From: Rhizobium ruizarguesonis
Lineage (GTDB): Bacteria > Pseudomonadota > Alphaproteobacteria > Rhizobiales > Rhizobiaceae
DNA: 38,322 bases
NCBI RefSeq assembly: GCF_012349115.1
Contig: NZ_PQIG01000112.1
Span: 1-38,322 of the forward strand
Reading direction: 5' to 3'
Shown here: piece by piece, positions 32,365-38,322 of the stretch
How positions within the stretch are numbered: position 1 is the first letter of the stretch
Layout of the letters: every line of letters begins with the position of its first letter
Made by a program: the position numbers and the translations under genes
The notes under the pieces: generated by a model
Told to the model about the DNA's origin: nothing
Databases searched by the model: none
The model's input: the letters and a program-made list of their open reading frames with translations, nothing else

Positions 32365-33281
32365 CACATCGTCTTTCGTGCTGCAGCGCGGGCTGCGATC
32401 AAGTGCGCTTTATGGACCAGACTTTCCGCCTGGACAAGATGCAGCCGCTCGACCATCCGCCCGCCTGCATTGATGACGTTCAGCCCATCGGAGGCAGGAT
32501 CGGCAAAGGCTGATATGATCGCCTCCGCTTCCGCAATCGCTGCCGGATCGGGGCCGAAATGGCGGTTGGCGGGCTCGATCTGCGCCGGATGGATCAGCAT
32601 CTTACCGGCAAAGCCCATGGCCCGGCCCTGCAGGCATTCGGCATCAAAACCCTGTTCGTCCCTGAAATCGTTGAAGACGCTGTCGATCGCATCGAGCCCG
32701 TAGGCGCTGACCGCAAGGACGACCTGCATCAGCCACGGCACGAGATAGCTCCGCCCCGGCTGTGGAAGCACGCCGGTTTCCTTGCGCAGGTCGTTGAGCC
32801 CGACGACGAGGCAATCGAGCCGCGAGCCCGGTGTGCGCCCGGCTTCGGCGATAACAGCCGCATTCAGGATGCCGCGCGGTGTCTCGATCATCGCCCAGAT
32901 GCGCAGATCTTCCGGTGCATCGGCCTCGGAGAGAAGGTCACTGAGCGCCATGGCATCCTGCGGTTCGTCGACCTTCGGCAGCAGCACGGCGTCGGGATTG
33001 AGCGCGATTACCAGTTCCATGTCCGCCAGACCGAAATCGGTCGACAGATCATTGATGCGGATGATCCGTTCCTTGCCTTCCAGCGGCCGAGCCGAAAAGA
33101 AGCGCCTCAGGTTTTCCCGCGCTTCCGCCTTTCTTTCCGGCGCCACGGAATCCTCGAGATCGAAGATCACCGCATCGCAATCGACAGCATGGGTTTTTTC
33201 GAGGGCGCGGGGATTGATGGCAGGTACGCTCAACACCGAACGGCGCAGGCGGGCGGAGCGGGTCGTGGGGTTTCGGCTCAT
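32364..33281 (-). CDS. HpcH/HpaI aldolase / CitE-like CoA-ester lyase
   Basis: 305 residues, TIM-barrel of the CitE/malyl-CoA lyase type. Cleaves or forms a CoA ester such as (S)-citramalyl-CoA, malyl-CoA or beta-methylmalyl-CoA; the substrate is not decided by sequence. LRRSVLSVPAINPRALEK at the start, AVIFDLEDSVAPERK (Asp-Glu-Asp, with Glu as metal/CoA region), WAMIETPRGI (metal Glu), and GKMLIHPAQIEPAN near the C-terminus are all family hallmarks. GGGG before the ATG serves as a weak Shine-Dalgarno sequence. Its stop overlaps the DUF1737 start. Confidence 0.9.
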   Translation of the reverse strand: MSRNPTTRSARLRRSVLSVPAINPRALEKTHAVDCDAVIFDLEDSVAPERKAEARENLRRFFSARPLEGKERIIRINDLSTDFGLADMELVIALNPDAVLLPKVDEPQDAMALSDLLSEADAPEDLRIWAMIETPRGILNAAVIAEAGRTPGSRLDCLVVGLNDLRKETGVLPQPGRSYLVPWLMQVVLAVSAYGLDAIDSVFNDFRDEQGFDAECLQGRAMGFAGKMLIHPAQIEPANRHFGPDPAAIAEAEAIISAFADPASDGLNVINAGGRMVERLHLVQAESLVHKAHLIAARAAARKTM

Positions 33282-33419
33282 GGGGAATTACTGCCAAGCT
33301 TTGAAAGCCGAAGCAAGCAGCCCACCCCAGAACATCGAGCAGAACAACAAAAAGCCATGCTTGCCTTGCAGAGAGGAAAGAGAAGGACCACATTCCTTTC
33401 CGAAGAAAGGTCTCTAACC

Positions 33420-33653
33420 ATGCAGAACATTCGCTCCATCTTCCTCATGCTTGCCGGCGCCACCGTTTTCGTGGCTATGCTGCTTCTCACCTTTTCCGTG
33501 ACGCTCGCCGTCGGCGGCATCCTGACCGTGATCATGGTCGGACGTGCGCTTTCGATGAAGATGAAGCCCGCTCCGGTTCGCGCCAAGGCAAACAACGGCC
33601 AGCGCGAAATGCGGGTGTGGAACGACGGCCGCGGCACGATCATCGATCTCTGA
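33420..33653 (+). CDS. Small membrane protein, function unknown
   Basis: 77 residues. One long or two close hydrophobic segments (IFLMLAGATVFVAMLLLTF and LAVGGILTVIMVG, about 7-41), then a basic cytoplasmic tail (KMKPAPVRAKANNGQREMRVW). No family recognised. The ATG at 33420 has GAAAGG upstream; the frame reads far upstream but only antisense to the lyase gene. It is divergent from that gene. Confidence 0.75.
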   Translation: MQNIRSIFLMLAGATVFVAMLLLTFSVTLAVGGILTVIMVGRALSMKMKPAPVRAKANNGQREMRVWNDGRGTIIDL

Positions 33654-33764
33654 TCATCTTTTCGCTGAAAAATTTGGCCGACACTGTCGCATCGCGCTTC
33701 CATGTTACGTCTTTGAAGCAGCCAGGCATTCAGCCCGCGCTTCAAAAACGAATGGAGGACAAGT

Positions 33765-34187
33765 ATGGATACGACGACAGAGAGCAACCCGATCAAGATG
33801 CCACCGGTCAAGAATGGCCTGCTGCCCTATGTGACTGTCGATGGCGCGGTGAAAGCTGCGGAATTCTACAAAAAGGCTTTCGGCGCCGAAGAGGCGTATC
33901 TCGTGCCGGTCGACGAGAGCGGCCGAACGATGCATGTGCATCTCTACATCAACGGCAGCTCCCTCATGCTGTCGGATGCCTATCCCGAATACGGCCATCC
34001 CTTCAAAGGCCATGAAGGCTTCGCCATTCAACTGGTGATCGACGATATCGATTTCTGGTGGGATCGCGCGGTTGCTGCCGGCGCTGAAGTCGTCATGTCG
34101 GTCGAACTGATGTTCTGGGGCGACCGCTATGGCCAGCTTCGTGATCCGTTCGGCGTCCTCTGGGGCCTGAACGCACCGTCCAAATAA
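33765..34187 (+). CDS. PhnB-like VOC-fold protein
   Basis: 140 residues of the vicinal-oxygen-chelate (glyoxalase/bleomycin-resistance) fold. LLPYVTVDGAVKAAEFYKKAFGA opens the first half, LVIDDIDFWWDRAVAAGAEV the second, and YGQLRDPFGVLWGLN ends it. This matches the PhnB-type subgroup, which often has no known substrate. GGAGGACA is a strong Shine-Dalgarno sequence 5 nt from the ATG. It precedes leuD by 134 bp without a clear terminator between. Confidence 0.88.
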   Translation: MDTTTESNPIKMPPVKNGLLPYVTVDGAVKAAEFYKKAFGAEEAYLVPVDESGRTMHVHLYINGSSLMLSDAYPEYGHPFKGHEGFAIQLVIDDIDFWWDRAVAAGAEVVMSVELMFWGDRYGQLRDPFGVLWGLNAPSK

Positions 34188-34321
34188 GGGACATGCTCAA
34201 TCGGCGGATCGCGCGAAACGTCGCGTGGCCGCCGTCTGTGAAAAGATTCTCCTTCATTTCGGCGAAAAACTGGACTAGATGCAAATTCAGAAAGTAGATT
34301 TGCTGAAATGGAGCATGGATC

Positions 34322-34930
34322 ATGGATAAATTCGTGAAGCTCACGGGCGTTGCAGCGCCGCTGCCGGTCGTCAACGTCGACACCGACATGATCATTCCGA
34401 AGGATTATCTGAAGACGATCAAGCGCACCGGCCTCGGCACCGGCCTCTTCGCGGAAGCCCGCTACAATGAGGACGGCTCAGAAAACCCGGATTTCGTGCT
34501 GAACAAGCCGGCCTATCGCGATGCCAAGATCCTCGTTGCCGGCGACAATTTCGGCTGCGGCTCCTCGCGCGAGCACGCCCCCTGGGCGCTTCTCGATTTC
34601 GGCATCCGCTGCGTCATCTCGACCAGCTTCGCCGACATCTTCTACAACAACTGTTTCAAGAACGGCATCCTGCCGATCAAGGTCAGCCAGGAAGACCTCG
34701 ACAAGCTGATGGACGACGCCTCGCGCGGCTCCAACGCCATCCTGACCGTCGACCTCGAAAACCTCGAGATCACCGGCCCTGATGGTGGCTTGATCAAGTT
34801 CGATCTCGACGAGTTCAAGCGCCATTGCCTGCTGAACGGTCTCGACGATATCGGCCTGACGCTCGAAAAGGGCAAAGCGATCGACAGCTTCGAAAAGAAG
34901 AACGCCGCTTCGCACCCCTGGGCAGCCTGA
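34322..34930 (+). CDS. leuD: 3-isopropylmalate dehydratase small subunit
   Basis: Works with LeuC (not in this window) to isomerise 2-isopropylmalate to 3-isopropylmalate in leucine synthesis. 202 residues. NVDTDMIIPKDYLKT near 20-34 and GDNFGCGSSREHAPWAL near 74-90 are the swivelling-domain signatures. GGAGCATGG precedes the ATG. A strong terminator follows the stop. Confidence 0.97.
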   Translation: MDKFVKLTGVAAPLPVVNVDTDMIIPKDYLKTIKRTGLGTGLFAEARYNEDGSENPDFVLNKPAYRDAKILVAGDNFGCGSSREHAPWALLDFGIRCVISTSFADIFYNNCFKNGILPIKVSQEDLDKLMDDASRGSNAILTVDLENLEITGPDGGLIKFDLDEFKRHCLLNGLDDIGLTLEKGKAIDSFEKKNAASHPWAA

Positions 34931-34954
34931 GCCCAATCCAATCGGTTACCGATC

Positions 34955-34985
34955 AAGCCGGGCTTTTTGCCCGGCTTTTTCTTTT
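34955..34985 (+). terminator. Rho-independent terminator after leuD
   Basis: AAGCCGGGC (34955-34963) and GCCCGGCTT (34969-34977) with a TTTTT loop, then TTTCTTTT. It lies between convergent leuD and the dehydratase-like gene, so it may serve both. Confidence 0.9.
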
Positions 34986-34993
34986 GCGGCACA

Positions 34994-35926
34994 TCAGAGA
35001 AATTTCTCTTTCCAGGCCTCAAGCTTTTCGAGCGATACGCCGATGCCGCCGCAGACTTCGATAAGCGGATTGTCGAAGCGCTGAAGCAGCCCGGCATGGA
35101 CATCAGCAACGGCAAGCGCCGCGCCGCAAGCCGGCTCGACCAGAATGCGCTGCGCATCGGCAAATTTCAGGCAGGCGGCAACGGCATCGGCGTCGGTGAC
35201 GACAACACTTTCAATCGGATGCTGCTTCGGCAGGTCGAAGACATGCTGCGCCACCTGCCGCGCGCCGAGCGAATTGGCAATCGAGGTAATGGCGGGAAGG
35301 GTGATGCGCTCATTCGCCCTGAGACTGGCGTTCAGGGAAGCCGCCCCTTCCGTTTCGACGGCGATAACAGGCACATCGGAAAGCCCGTTTCGCTTCAATC
35401 CCTCGACAATGCCGGCAAGCAACCCGCCACCGCCGACGCTGGTGACGACGCAATCGAATTTTGCCCCCTTCGCCACCACCTCGTCGATCAGCGTGGCATG
35501 GCCATCCCACAGAAGCGGATGGTCGAAGGGGTGCACATAGGTTGCCTTGCGGCTTCGGGCGAGTTCGACCGCATGGGCATTGGCCTCATCGAAAACCGAA
35601 CCATGAACGAGGACATTGGCGCCCGTTGCGGCAATTGTCTGGCGGACATCGGCCGCCGTCGTCTCCGGCACGACGATCGTGACCGGCACACCGAGCGCCC
35701 GGCCGGCATAAGCCGCTGCAATGCCGGCATTGCCGCCGGAAGCGCAGAAGATCTCGCGCGCGCCATTTTCCACCTCGTACTGGCAAAGCCGGCCGACGCC
35801 GCGCAGCTTGAAGCTGCCGGAAGGCTGCAGCGCATCAAGCTTCAGCCAGAGCGGTTTGCCGCTGGCGCTATAGCCAGGTGCTGTCTGAACCAAGGGCGTG
35901 TCGAGATGGAGAGGTGCAAAGGGCAT
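34994..35926 (-). CDS. PLP-dependent serine/threonine dehydratase-like enzyme
   Basis: 310 residues, fold type II PLP enzyme resembling the eukaryotic-type serine dehydratase/threonine deaminase. The Schiff-base Lys40 is in LQPSGSFKLRG; ASGGNAGIAAAYAGRALG binds the substrate carboxylate; VGGGGLLAG (about 164-172) holds the PLP phosphate. It lacks the C-terminal ACT regulatory domain of biosynthetic IlvA, so it is probably catabolic (serine or threonine to 2-oxo acid plus ammonia). The short gap of 170 bp to leuB is divergent. The reaction is inferred from the family. Confidence 0.87.
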   Translation of the reverse strand: MPFAPLHLDTPLVQTAPGYSASGKPLWLKLDALQPSGSFKLRGVGRLCQYEVENGAREIFCASGGNAGIAAAYAGRALGVPVTIVVPETTAADVRQTIAATGANVLVHGSVFDEANAHAVELARSRKATYVHPFDHPLLWDGHATLIDEVVAKGAKFDCVVTSVGGGGLLAGIVEGLKRNGLSDVPVIAVETEGAASLNASLRANERITLPAITSIANSLGARQVAQHVFDLPKQHPIESVVVTDADAVAACLKFADAQRILVEPACGAALAVADVHAGLLQRFDNPLIEVCGGIGVSLEKLEAWKEKFL

Positions 35927-36097
35927 AAGGAACCATCCAGGGAAATAAAGGTAGGAGCTGCCTTTCTAATCCGTTTGCGGGCACAGGAGCAATCATCGCT
36001 GCTCAGAGCGAAGCGTACCGATTCACCCCTTCTCTCGCTTGAAATGCCCATTTCCGGGGTCTAAGAAACCGCAACTTGTTTTTCCCAGGAGGGTTTC

Positions 36098-37210
36098 ATG
36101 ACAGCGCGCAATCTTTTCCTGCTGCCGGGTGACGGCATCGGTCCCGAGGCCATGGGCGAGGTCCGCAAGATCATCGCCTATATGAACGAGGCAATGAATG
36201 CCGGTTTCGTCACCGACGAAGGCCTTGTCGGCGGTTGCGCCTACGATGCGCATGGCGCGGCGATTTCGGAAGCCGACATGCAGAAGGCGCTTGCCGCCGA
36301 TGCCGTTCTCTTCGGCGCCGTCGGCGGCCCGAAATGGGATAGCGTGCCTTACGAAGTGCGCCCGGAAGCCGGCTTGCTGCGCCTGCGCAAAGATCTGCAG
36401 CTCTTCGCAAACCTGCGCCCCGCCATCTGCTATCCGGCCCTTGCTGCGGCCTCGTCGCTGAAGCCGGAGCTGGTCGAAGGTCTTGACATTCTGATCATCC
36501 GCGAGCTGACCGGCGGCGTCTATTTCGGCGAGCCGAAGGAGATCATCGATCTCGGCAACGGCCAGAAGCGCGGCATCGACACGCAGGTCTACGATACCTA
36601 CGAGATCGAGCGCATCGCCGGCGTCGCCTTCGAAATGGCCCGCACGCGGCAGAACCGCGTCTGCTCCATGGAAAAGCGCAACGTCATGAAGTCGGGCGTG
36701 CTCTGGAACCAGGTGGTGACCGAGACGCACAAGGCGAAATATTCCGACGTCCAGCTCGAACACATGCTGGCCGATGCCGGCGGCATGCAACTGGTGCGCC
36801 AGCCGAAGCAGTTCGACGTCATCGTCACCGACAATCTCTTCGGCGACATGCTCTCCGACGTCGCCGCCATGCTGACCGGCTCGCTCGGCATGCTGCCGTC
36901 CGCCTCGCTCGGCGCGCCTGACGGCAAGACCGGCAAGCGCAAGGCGCTCTACGAGCCGGTGCATGGCTCGGCCCCCGACATTGCCGGCAAGGGCATCGCC
37001 AATCCGATCGCCATGATCGCCTCATTCGCCATGTGCCTGCGTTACTCCTTCAATCTGGTGAAGGAAGCCGACGATCTGGAAAAGGCGATCGCCATCGTGC
37101 TCGACAAGGGCATCCGCACTGGTGACATCATGGCCGACGGCGCAAGACAGGTCGGCACCGTCGAGATGGGCGATACGATCCTCGCCGAGTTCAGGGCGCT
37201 TTCCGCCTGA
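36098..37210 (+). CDS. leuB: 3-isopropylmalate dehydrogenase
   Basis: NAD-dependent oxidative decarboxylation of 3-isopropylmalate, the third leucine-specific step. 370 residues, standard. FLLPGDGIGPEAMGEVRKI at the N-terminus and DNLFGDMLSDVAAMLTGSLG at about 247-266 (substrate/Mg signature) are decisive; NAD-binding VHGSAPDIAGKGIANP follows. AGGAGGG is a strong Shine-Dalgarno sequence. Separated from leuD by an oppositely oriented gene. The stop directly abuts a parS-like palindrome. Confidence 0.98.
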   Translation: MTARNLFLLPGDGIGPEAMGEVRKIIAYMNEAMNAGFVTDEGLVGGCAYDAHGAAISEADMQKALAADAVLFGAVGGPKWDSVPYEVRPEAGLLRLRKDLQLFANLRPAICYPALAAASSLKPELVEGLDILIIRELTGGVYFGEPKEIIDLGNGQKRGIDTQVYDTYEIERIAGVAFEMARTRQNRVCSMEKRNVMKSGVLWNQVVTETHKAKYSDVQLEHMLADAGGMQLVRQPKQFDVIVTDNLFGDMLSDVAAMLTGSLGMLPSASLGAPDGKTGKRKALYEPVHGSAPDIAGKGIANPIAMIASFAMCLRYSFNLVKEADDLEKAIAIVLDKGIRTGDIMADGARQVGTVEMGDTILAEFRALSA

Positions 37211-37226
37211 TATTTCACGTGAAACA
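37211..37226. promoter_or_regulatory. Putative parS site (ParB-binding centromere)
   Basis: TATTTCACGTGAAACA differs by one base from the widely conserved chromosomal parS TGTTTCACGTGAAACA (position 2). It begins at the first base after the leuB stop codon and ends before the leuB terminator. Confidence 0.7.
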
Positions 37227-37232
37227 GTTCCG

Positions 37233-37264
37233 GCCCTTCGCAGGATTCTTGCGGAGGGCTTTTT
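37233..37264 (+). terminator. Rho-independent terminator after leuB
   Basis: GCCCTTCGCA (37233-37242) pairs with TGCGGAGGGC (37250-37259) over 10 bp with one G-U pair, followed by TTTTT. Confidence 0.88.
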
Positions 37265-37357
37265 CCAGGACCGCGGGCCGCATCTGCTTGGTCGAATTAT
37301 CCCAAACCGACTATCCTCGGCCACAATCTCGTGTATTTTTGCGCCGGATTTTAACGA

Positions 37358-37436
37358 GCGCATAACCTCGACATTGGAAACGATCTTCCAATGGATTATG
37401 CGCCAATTCAAAATGATAGAGCGTCCTTAGCGCGTC
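37358..37436. repeat. Rhizobial palindromic intergenic repeat, variant copy
   Basis: Outer arms GCGCATAA (37358-37365) and TTATGCGC (37396-37403) enclose CATTGGAA/TTCCAATG (37372-37379, 37386-37393). The right part (CAATTCAAAATGATAGAGCG and TCCTTAGCGCGTC) matches the right half of copies at 2-107 and 38203-38306, so the variant has a different left stem joined to a shared tail. Confidence 0.7.
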
Positions 37437-37471
37437 GTGGCACTTTAGGGCAAATTCGAACGGACAACGGA

Positions 37472-38206
37472 ATGCGGGCATTTTGGGCTTCCCTGAACAG
37501 GCGCTGGCGCCGGAGCAGTGCCGGCATGCCGCCTTTGCGCTGGCAGACCTGCCTCTTCATCACGCTGAATGCCGTGATTCTCTCCATGCTGCTCTTCGAT
37601 GCACCGATCGGCGCCAGCGAGGCTCCCGCACCGGTGAAGCACCTCGGCGAGATGCTGACCGGCTTCGGTGATTCCGCCTGGCTGATCTACACCAGCATCC
37701 TGCTGTTCTTTCAGGGCCGGGCAGGCTACAAGCTTGTCAAGACGGCCCGCTCCAAGGCGCAGGCGCTTTATGTTAGCTGGATCGGTGCCTATCTCTTCAC
37801 CACGGTCGTCTTCTCAGGCCTGCTCGCCAATCTGCTGAAGCGGGCGATCGGCAGGGCGCGTCCCGATCATTTCCACGACTACGGCATATTTTCCTTCACG
37901 CCCTTCTCAGGCCATGCCGCTTTCGAAAGTTTCCCGTCCGGCCATTCCACCACGGTCGGCGCCTTCTTCGCCGCCTTCGCTCTGCTGTTTCCGCGCTATC
38001 GCGTTGCCTTCATCGCCTGCGCCATCTGGCTCGGTATGACCCGTGTCATGGTCGGCGCCCATTATCCGAGCGACGTCATCGCCGGCCTTGCCTTCGGCGC
38101 CTGGTTCTCGTTGCTGACGGCGATCGTTTACGCGCGCTGTGGCCTGCTCTTCAAGCTGGCGCCGGATGGTTGGCCAGTCTCGAAGCGCCTGTTTCGCACT
38201 ACATAA
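37472..38206 (+). CDS. PAP2-family membrane phosphatase
   Basis: 244 residues. Full PAP2 triad motifs: Lys123-x6-Arg130-Pro131 (KRAIGRARP), Pro155-Ser-Gly-His158 (FPSGHST), and Arg191-x5-His197-x3-Asp201 (TRVMVGAHYPSD). About five to six membrane segments (LFITLNAVILSMLLF; LIYTSILLFF; WIGAYLFTTVVFSGLL and others). It dephosphorylates a lipid phosphate such as undecaprenyl-pyrophosphate, phosphatidate or a lipid A phosphate; which one is not visible. The ATG at 37472 is chosen because the earlier in-frame ATG at 37391 lies inside a repeat. The stop is at the edge of the next repeat. Confidence 0.88.
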   Translation: MRAFWASLNRRWRRSSAGMPPLRWQTCLFITLNAVILSMLLFDAPIGASEAPAPVKHLGEMLTGFGDSAWLIYTSILLFFQGRAGYKLVKTARSKAQALYVSWIGAYLFTTVVFSGLLANLLKRAIGRARPDHFHDYGIFSFTPFSGHAAFESFPSGHSTTVGAFFAAFALLFPRYRVAFIACAIWLGMTRVMVGAHYPSDVIAGLAFGAWFSLLTAIVYARCGLLFKLAPDGWPVSKRLFRTT

Positions 38207-38306
38207 TTCCTTAAATCGGAATCGATTTAGGGATAAAATTATGCAGCAATTCAAAGTGTTACAGCGTCCTTTGCGCATCCGAAAAGACGCGCGGCGCTGT
38301 AATATG
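38203..38306. repeat. Rhizobial palindromic intergenic repeat, copy 2
   Basis: CATAATTCCTTAAATCGG leads into the same architecture as 2-107, ending GCGGCGCTGTAATAT. Same orientation as copy 1, about 38.2 kb away. It overlaps the stop codon of the PAP2 gene. Confidence 0.8.
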
Positions 38307-38322
38307 GAAAGCCCGGCGCCTT

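Noticed and set aside
34967..36064. 365-codon plus-strand frame over the dehydratase-like gene
   Set aside because: Shadow of the PLP enzyme, whose Lys, GGNAG and glycine-loop motifs are intact on the minus strand.

Overview
The window is a 38.3 kb stretch of GC-rich, gene-dense alphaproteobacterial chromosome. It almost certainly comes from the Rhizobium leguminosarum/etli group. The protein sequences point that way, as do the palindromic intergenic repeats, a RIME-like mosaic element, an alpha-r14-type small RNA with CCTCCTCCC loops, a GTTC-N7-GTTC SOS box and the imuA-imuB-dnaE2 cassette. Most of it is core genome. I see no prophage, insertion sequence, CRISPR array or genomic island.

Layout. 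1-2.6 kb: a Cys-type sulfatase overlapping galE (minus strand). 2.9-6.8 kb: accessory genes (ThuA-like protein, two-domain-free GNAT, DUF2934, DUF6880, DsbA-like protein with CPYS). 7.0-8.1 kb: tRNA-Ser(CGA), then rplU-rpmA with a clear promoter and terminator. 8.1-9.4 kb: two overlapping RimJ/RimL-type acetyltransferases. 9.5-10.3 kb: an endonuclease/exonuclease/phosphatase protein. 10.4-14.6 kb: the obgE-proB-proA-nadD run. 14.64-14.76 kb: an alpha-r14/NfeR1-like sRNA on the minus strand. 15.0-18.5 kb: modA, a RIME-like element, modB-modC, then a convergent short ModE regulator; two operators with ModE geometry lie upstream of modA. 18.7-24.5 kb: rsfS, rlmH, an EnvC-type amidase activator, ctpA, a divergent polysaccharide deacetylase and rppH. 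24.6-25.4 kb: bfd-bfr (minus). 25.6-31.5 kb: imuA-imuB-dnaE2 (minus) behind a LexA box. 31.6-33.7 kb: a small zincin, DUF1737, a CitE-like lyase and a small membrane protein. 33.8-37.2 kb: a PhnB/VOC protein, leuD, a serine/threonine dehydratase-like enzyme on the other strand, and leuB. A near-perfect parS site follows the leuB stop. 37.5-38.2 kb: a PAP2 phosphatase.

How the parts work together. obgE to nadD is a tightly overlapping housekeeping run (ribosome assembly, proline synthesis, NAD synthesis). rsfS and rlmH act on the ribosome. The EnvC-like protein, CtpA and the YibQ-like deacetylase form an envelope-remodelling block in the order common in rhizobia. The mod genes form a molybdate uptake unit probably repressed by the adjacent ModE. 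imuABC is the SOS mutasome. leuD and leuB supply leucine.

The observations I rate highest are the sRNA with three anti-Shine-Dalgarno loops, the parS-like site after leuB, the twin ModE operators paired with a ModE that lacks the molybdate-binding domain, and the SOS box lying between imuA and a divergent metalloprotease gene. Many starts here are non-ATG, so several start choices are inferred from Shine-Dalgarno spacing.
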